Shown here: positions 4,235-5,392 of the stretch, piece by piece | How positions within the stretch are numbered: the stretch's first letter is position 1 | How the letters are laid out: each line of letters opens with the position of its first letter | Assembly (NCBI GenBank): GCA_017396725.1 | Contig: JAFQLA010000053.1 | Coordinates: 1-5,392, forward strand | Direction: 5' to 3' | DNA length: 5,392 nucleotides | Source of the DNA: Oscillospiraceae bacterium | Lineage (GTDB): Bacteria > Bacillota_A > Clostridia > Oscillospirales > Oscillospiraceae | The notes under the pieces: generated by a model | The model's database searches: none | Seen by the model: only the letters and a program-made list of their open reading frames with translations | What the model was told of the DNA's origin: nothing | Translations under genes and position numbers: made by a program

Positions 4235-5392
4235 CATTTCAAATAACATTCCCATCAGATCAGCGCCGTTTTCCACCGTCTTTCCGGCCATGCCGGTCAC
4301 TTCGTCGTACACGCCGCCAAAGCCGGTGTCAACACTTTTCTGATAGATCAAATAAGGTACGGGATCGCCATCGTGACCGCGGGTAGCAGTCAGCGTTTTA
4401 TGGTCAGAGAGGATCAGGATACGGTAATCGAAATCCTCTTTAGCCAACCTGTCAACAAGGGGGGCAAGAACGCGGGAATCCAGCCATTCAATGGCCTGGA
4501 CCTTACCGGGAAGGTCACCGTTGTGGGTGCATTCGTCCGGCGCTTCGATGTGGATAGCCACAAAATCGTCTTCCCCGGTGATAAGCTCGATCGCCTTTTC
4601 CAGCTTGCCTTCAAAATTGGTGTCCAGCTCGCCGGTGGCGCCTTCCACCTCGATCATTTTAAGACCGCTGAGGGCGGCAATACCGTGGCACAGGGGTACG
4701 GCGCTGATCACGCCGCCGAAATGGCCGTATTTTTCTTTGAAATCAGGCAGCTGCACCGCCGTGCCTTCCGCCCAGAACCAGATGCCGTTGGCAGGCATCT
4801 TCCCTTCCGCGCGGCGGCGCTCATTGATGGGATGAGCGTTCAAAACCTTGTGGGCACATTCCATCAGAGCAAGGAGCAGCTCAGCGTTTTCACAGCCCTT
4901 GGGCAAAAGCTCACCCACCACTTCACCCAGGTGATCATGGGGCGGAGTCAGCTTAAGGCCGGCATTATCCGCGCTCTTCTGCACAGCGATCTGGCGGAAA
5001 GCGGGGAAATGATGGATGGTGATCTGCGCTTTATCAAGAAGAGCGCTGAATTCCTTATTGCTCTCCAGCGCTTCCACAATGGCAAGCGCGTCTTCGCCTT
5101 CGATAGAGCCCGCACTGTGGGAAAGAATGGTCTTTTCGCAAAGGGGGCCTTCCCCGTCGGAAAGATTCACCAGATTGCAGCGGTAAGCAATGTTGCCGGG
5201 ATGCAGCTCAATGCCGGAGGCGGCAGCTTCCATAGGAGAGCGGCCGGTGAAATAAGTTCTGGGGTCACAGCCAAAGATAGAAAGAATGGCCGTTTCGCTG
5301 CCTGCGGGAAGACCCTTGGGGCAGTTCACCACATTACCCACTACACCGCGTGCAGCCAAAGAATCCAGACAAGGTTTCTTAGCCGCCTGAAG
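4232..5392 (-). CDS. apgM: Cofactor-independent phosphoglycerate mutase-like protein, ApgM family (5' end missing)
   Basis: The frame is open to the right edge, starting LQAAKKPCLDSLAARG. The TTG at 5359 is therefore an internal leucine, not the start. About 386 residues are visible, and roughly 20-25 N-terminal residues with the first DGM-type metal motif are lost. The family belongs to the alkaline phosphatase superfamily with two divalent metal ions. Numbering from the window edge, GSETA (31-35) holds the probable phosphorylated serine S32. TGRSPMEAA follows, then HIEAPDECTH (281-290) with metal-binding D286 and H290, and SDH (329-331) with H340 before DPVP (343-346). ApgM proteins interconvert 2- and 3-phosphoglycerate in glycolysis. 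A related subgroup is labelled 'proposed homoserine kinase' (TIGR02535), so the substrate is not certain. The gene is followed directly by the DUF1015 gene, whose ribosome binding site overlaps its stop codon. Confidence 0.88.
   Translation of the reverse strand, partial: LQAAKKPCLDSLAARGVVGNVVNCPKGLPAGSETAILSIFGCDPRTYFTGRSPMEAAASGIELHPGNIAYRCNLVNLSDGEGPLCEKTILSHSAGSIEGEDALAIVEALESNKEFSALLDKAQITIHHFPAFRQIAVQKSADNAGLKLTPPHDHLGEVVGELLPKGCENAELLLALMECAHKVLNAHPINERRRAEGKMPANGIWFWAEGTAVQLPDFKEKYGHFGGVISAVPLCHGIAALSGLKMIEVEGATGELDTNFEGKLEKAIELITGEDDFVAIHIEAPDECTHNGDLPGKVQAIEWLDSRVLAPLVDRLAKEDFDYRILILSDHKTLTATRGHDGDPVPYLIYQKSVDTGFGGVYDEVTGMAGKTVENGADLMGMLFEM

Noticed and set aside
4222..4242. Longer N-terminus for DUF1015 starting at 4242
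   Set aside because: The extra seven residues overlap the end of the ApgM-like gene and precede the consensus AGGAGG that serves the ATG at 4221.
2773..4386. 537-codon open frame on the plus strand
   Set aside because: It is antisense to the zinc-ribbon gene, the terminator, DUF1015 and the end of the ApgM-like gene. It runs through an intergenic terminator and has no recognisable domain. It is a by-product of the strong codon bias of DUF1015.
5357..5359. TTG at 5359 as the start of the ApgM-like gene
   Set aside because: The frame stays open to the window edge, and the upstream residues LQAAKKPCLDS match the family's conserved N-terminal region, so the true start is outside the window.

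Overview
All six genes I can support lie on the minus strand, so transcription runs from the right end of the window to the left. The window looks like chromosomal housekeeping DNA of a moderately GC-rich, low-motility-of-content Gram-positive anaerobe of the class Clostridia, probably near Oscillospiraceae/Ruminococcaceae. The reasons are AddB-type recombination, strong AGGAGG-like ribosome binding sites, MEP-pathway isoprenoid synthesis, and a clostridial-style DUF1015 protein. The taxon is an inference from gene content and style; no marker gene is present.

Right-hand unit (about 5392 to 2871): a cofactor-independent phosphoglycerate mutase-like gene of the ApgM family enters from beyond the right edge. 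A DUF1015 gene follows it so tightly that the stop codon of the first is part of the ribosome binding site of the second. The unit ends at a textbook intrinsic terminator (14-bp stem, GAAA loop, U tract). The DUF1015 gene has strongly biased codon use (almost every lysine is AAG), unlike its neighbours, which suggests high expression.

Middle unit (2849 to 278): a 67-residue zinc-ribbon protein with a GTG start, alanine racemase (alr), the isoprenoid kinase ispE, and a 73-residue single-membrane-span protein of unknown function. The unit ends at a second intrinsic terminator. Alr makes D-alanine for peptidoglycan, and IspE feeds isoprenoids, including the undecaprenyl lipid carrier, so the unit has a cell-envelope theme. 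The gene spacing is small throughout (3 to 51 bases).

Left edge (256 to 1): the first 85 residues of AddB, the helicase-nuclease subunit used in double-strand break repair. Its start lies only 21 bases beyond the second terminator, so its promoter must lie upstream of that terminator, or it is expressed by read-through.

There is no sign of mobile elements, CRISPR, tRNA or rRNA genes, or phage genes. The least explained content is the ApgM-like/DUF1015 pair, two small uncharacterised proteins, and three RNA hairpins at gene junctions. I do not see a convincing new multi-gene system; the pair is the best candidate for undescribed biochemistry.
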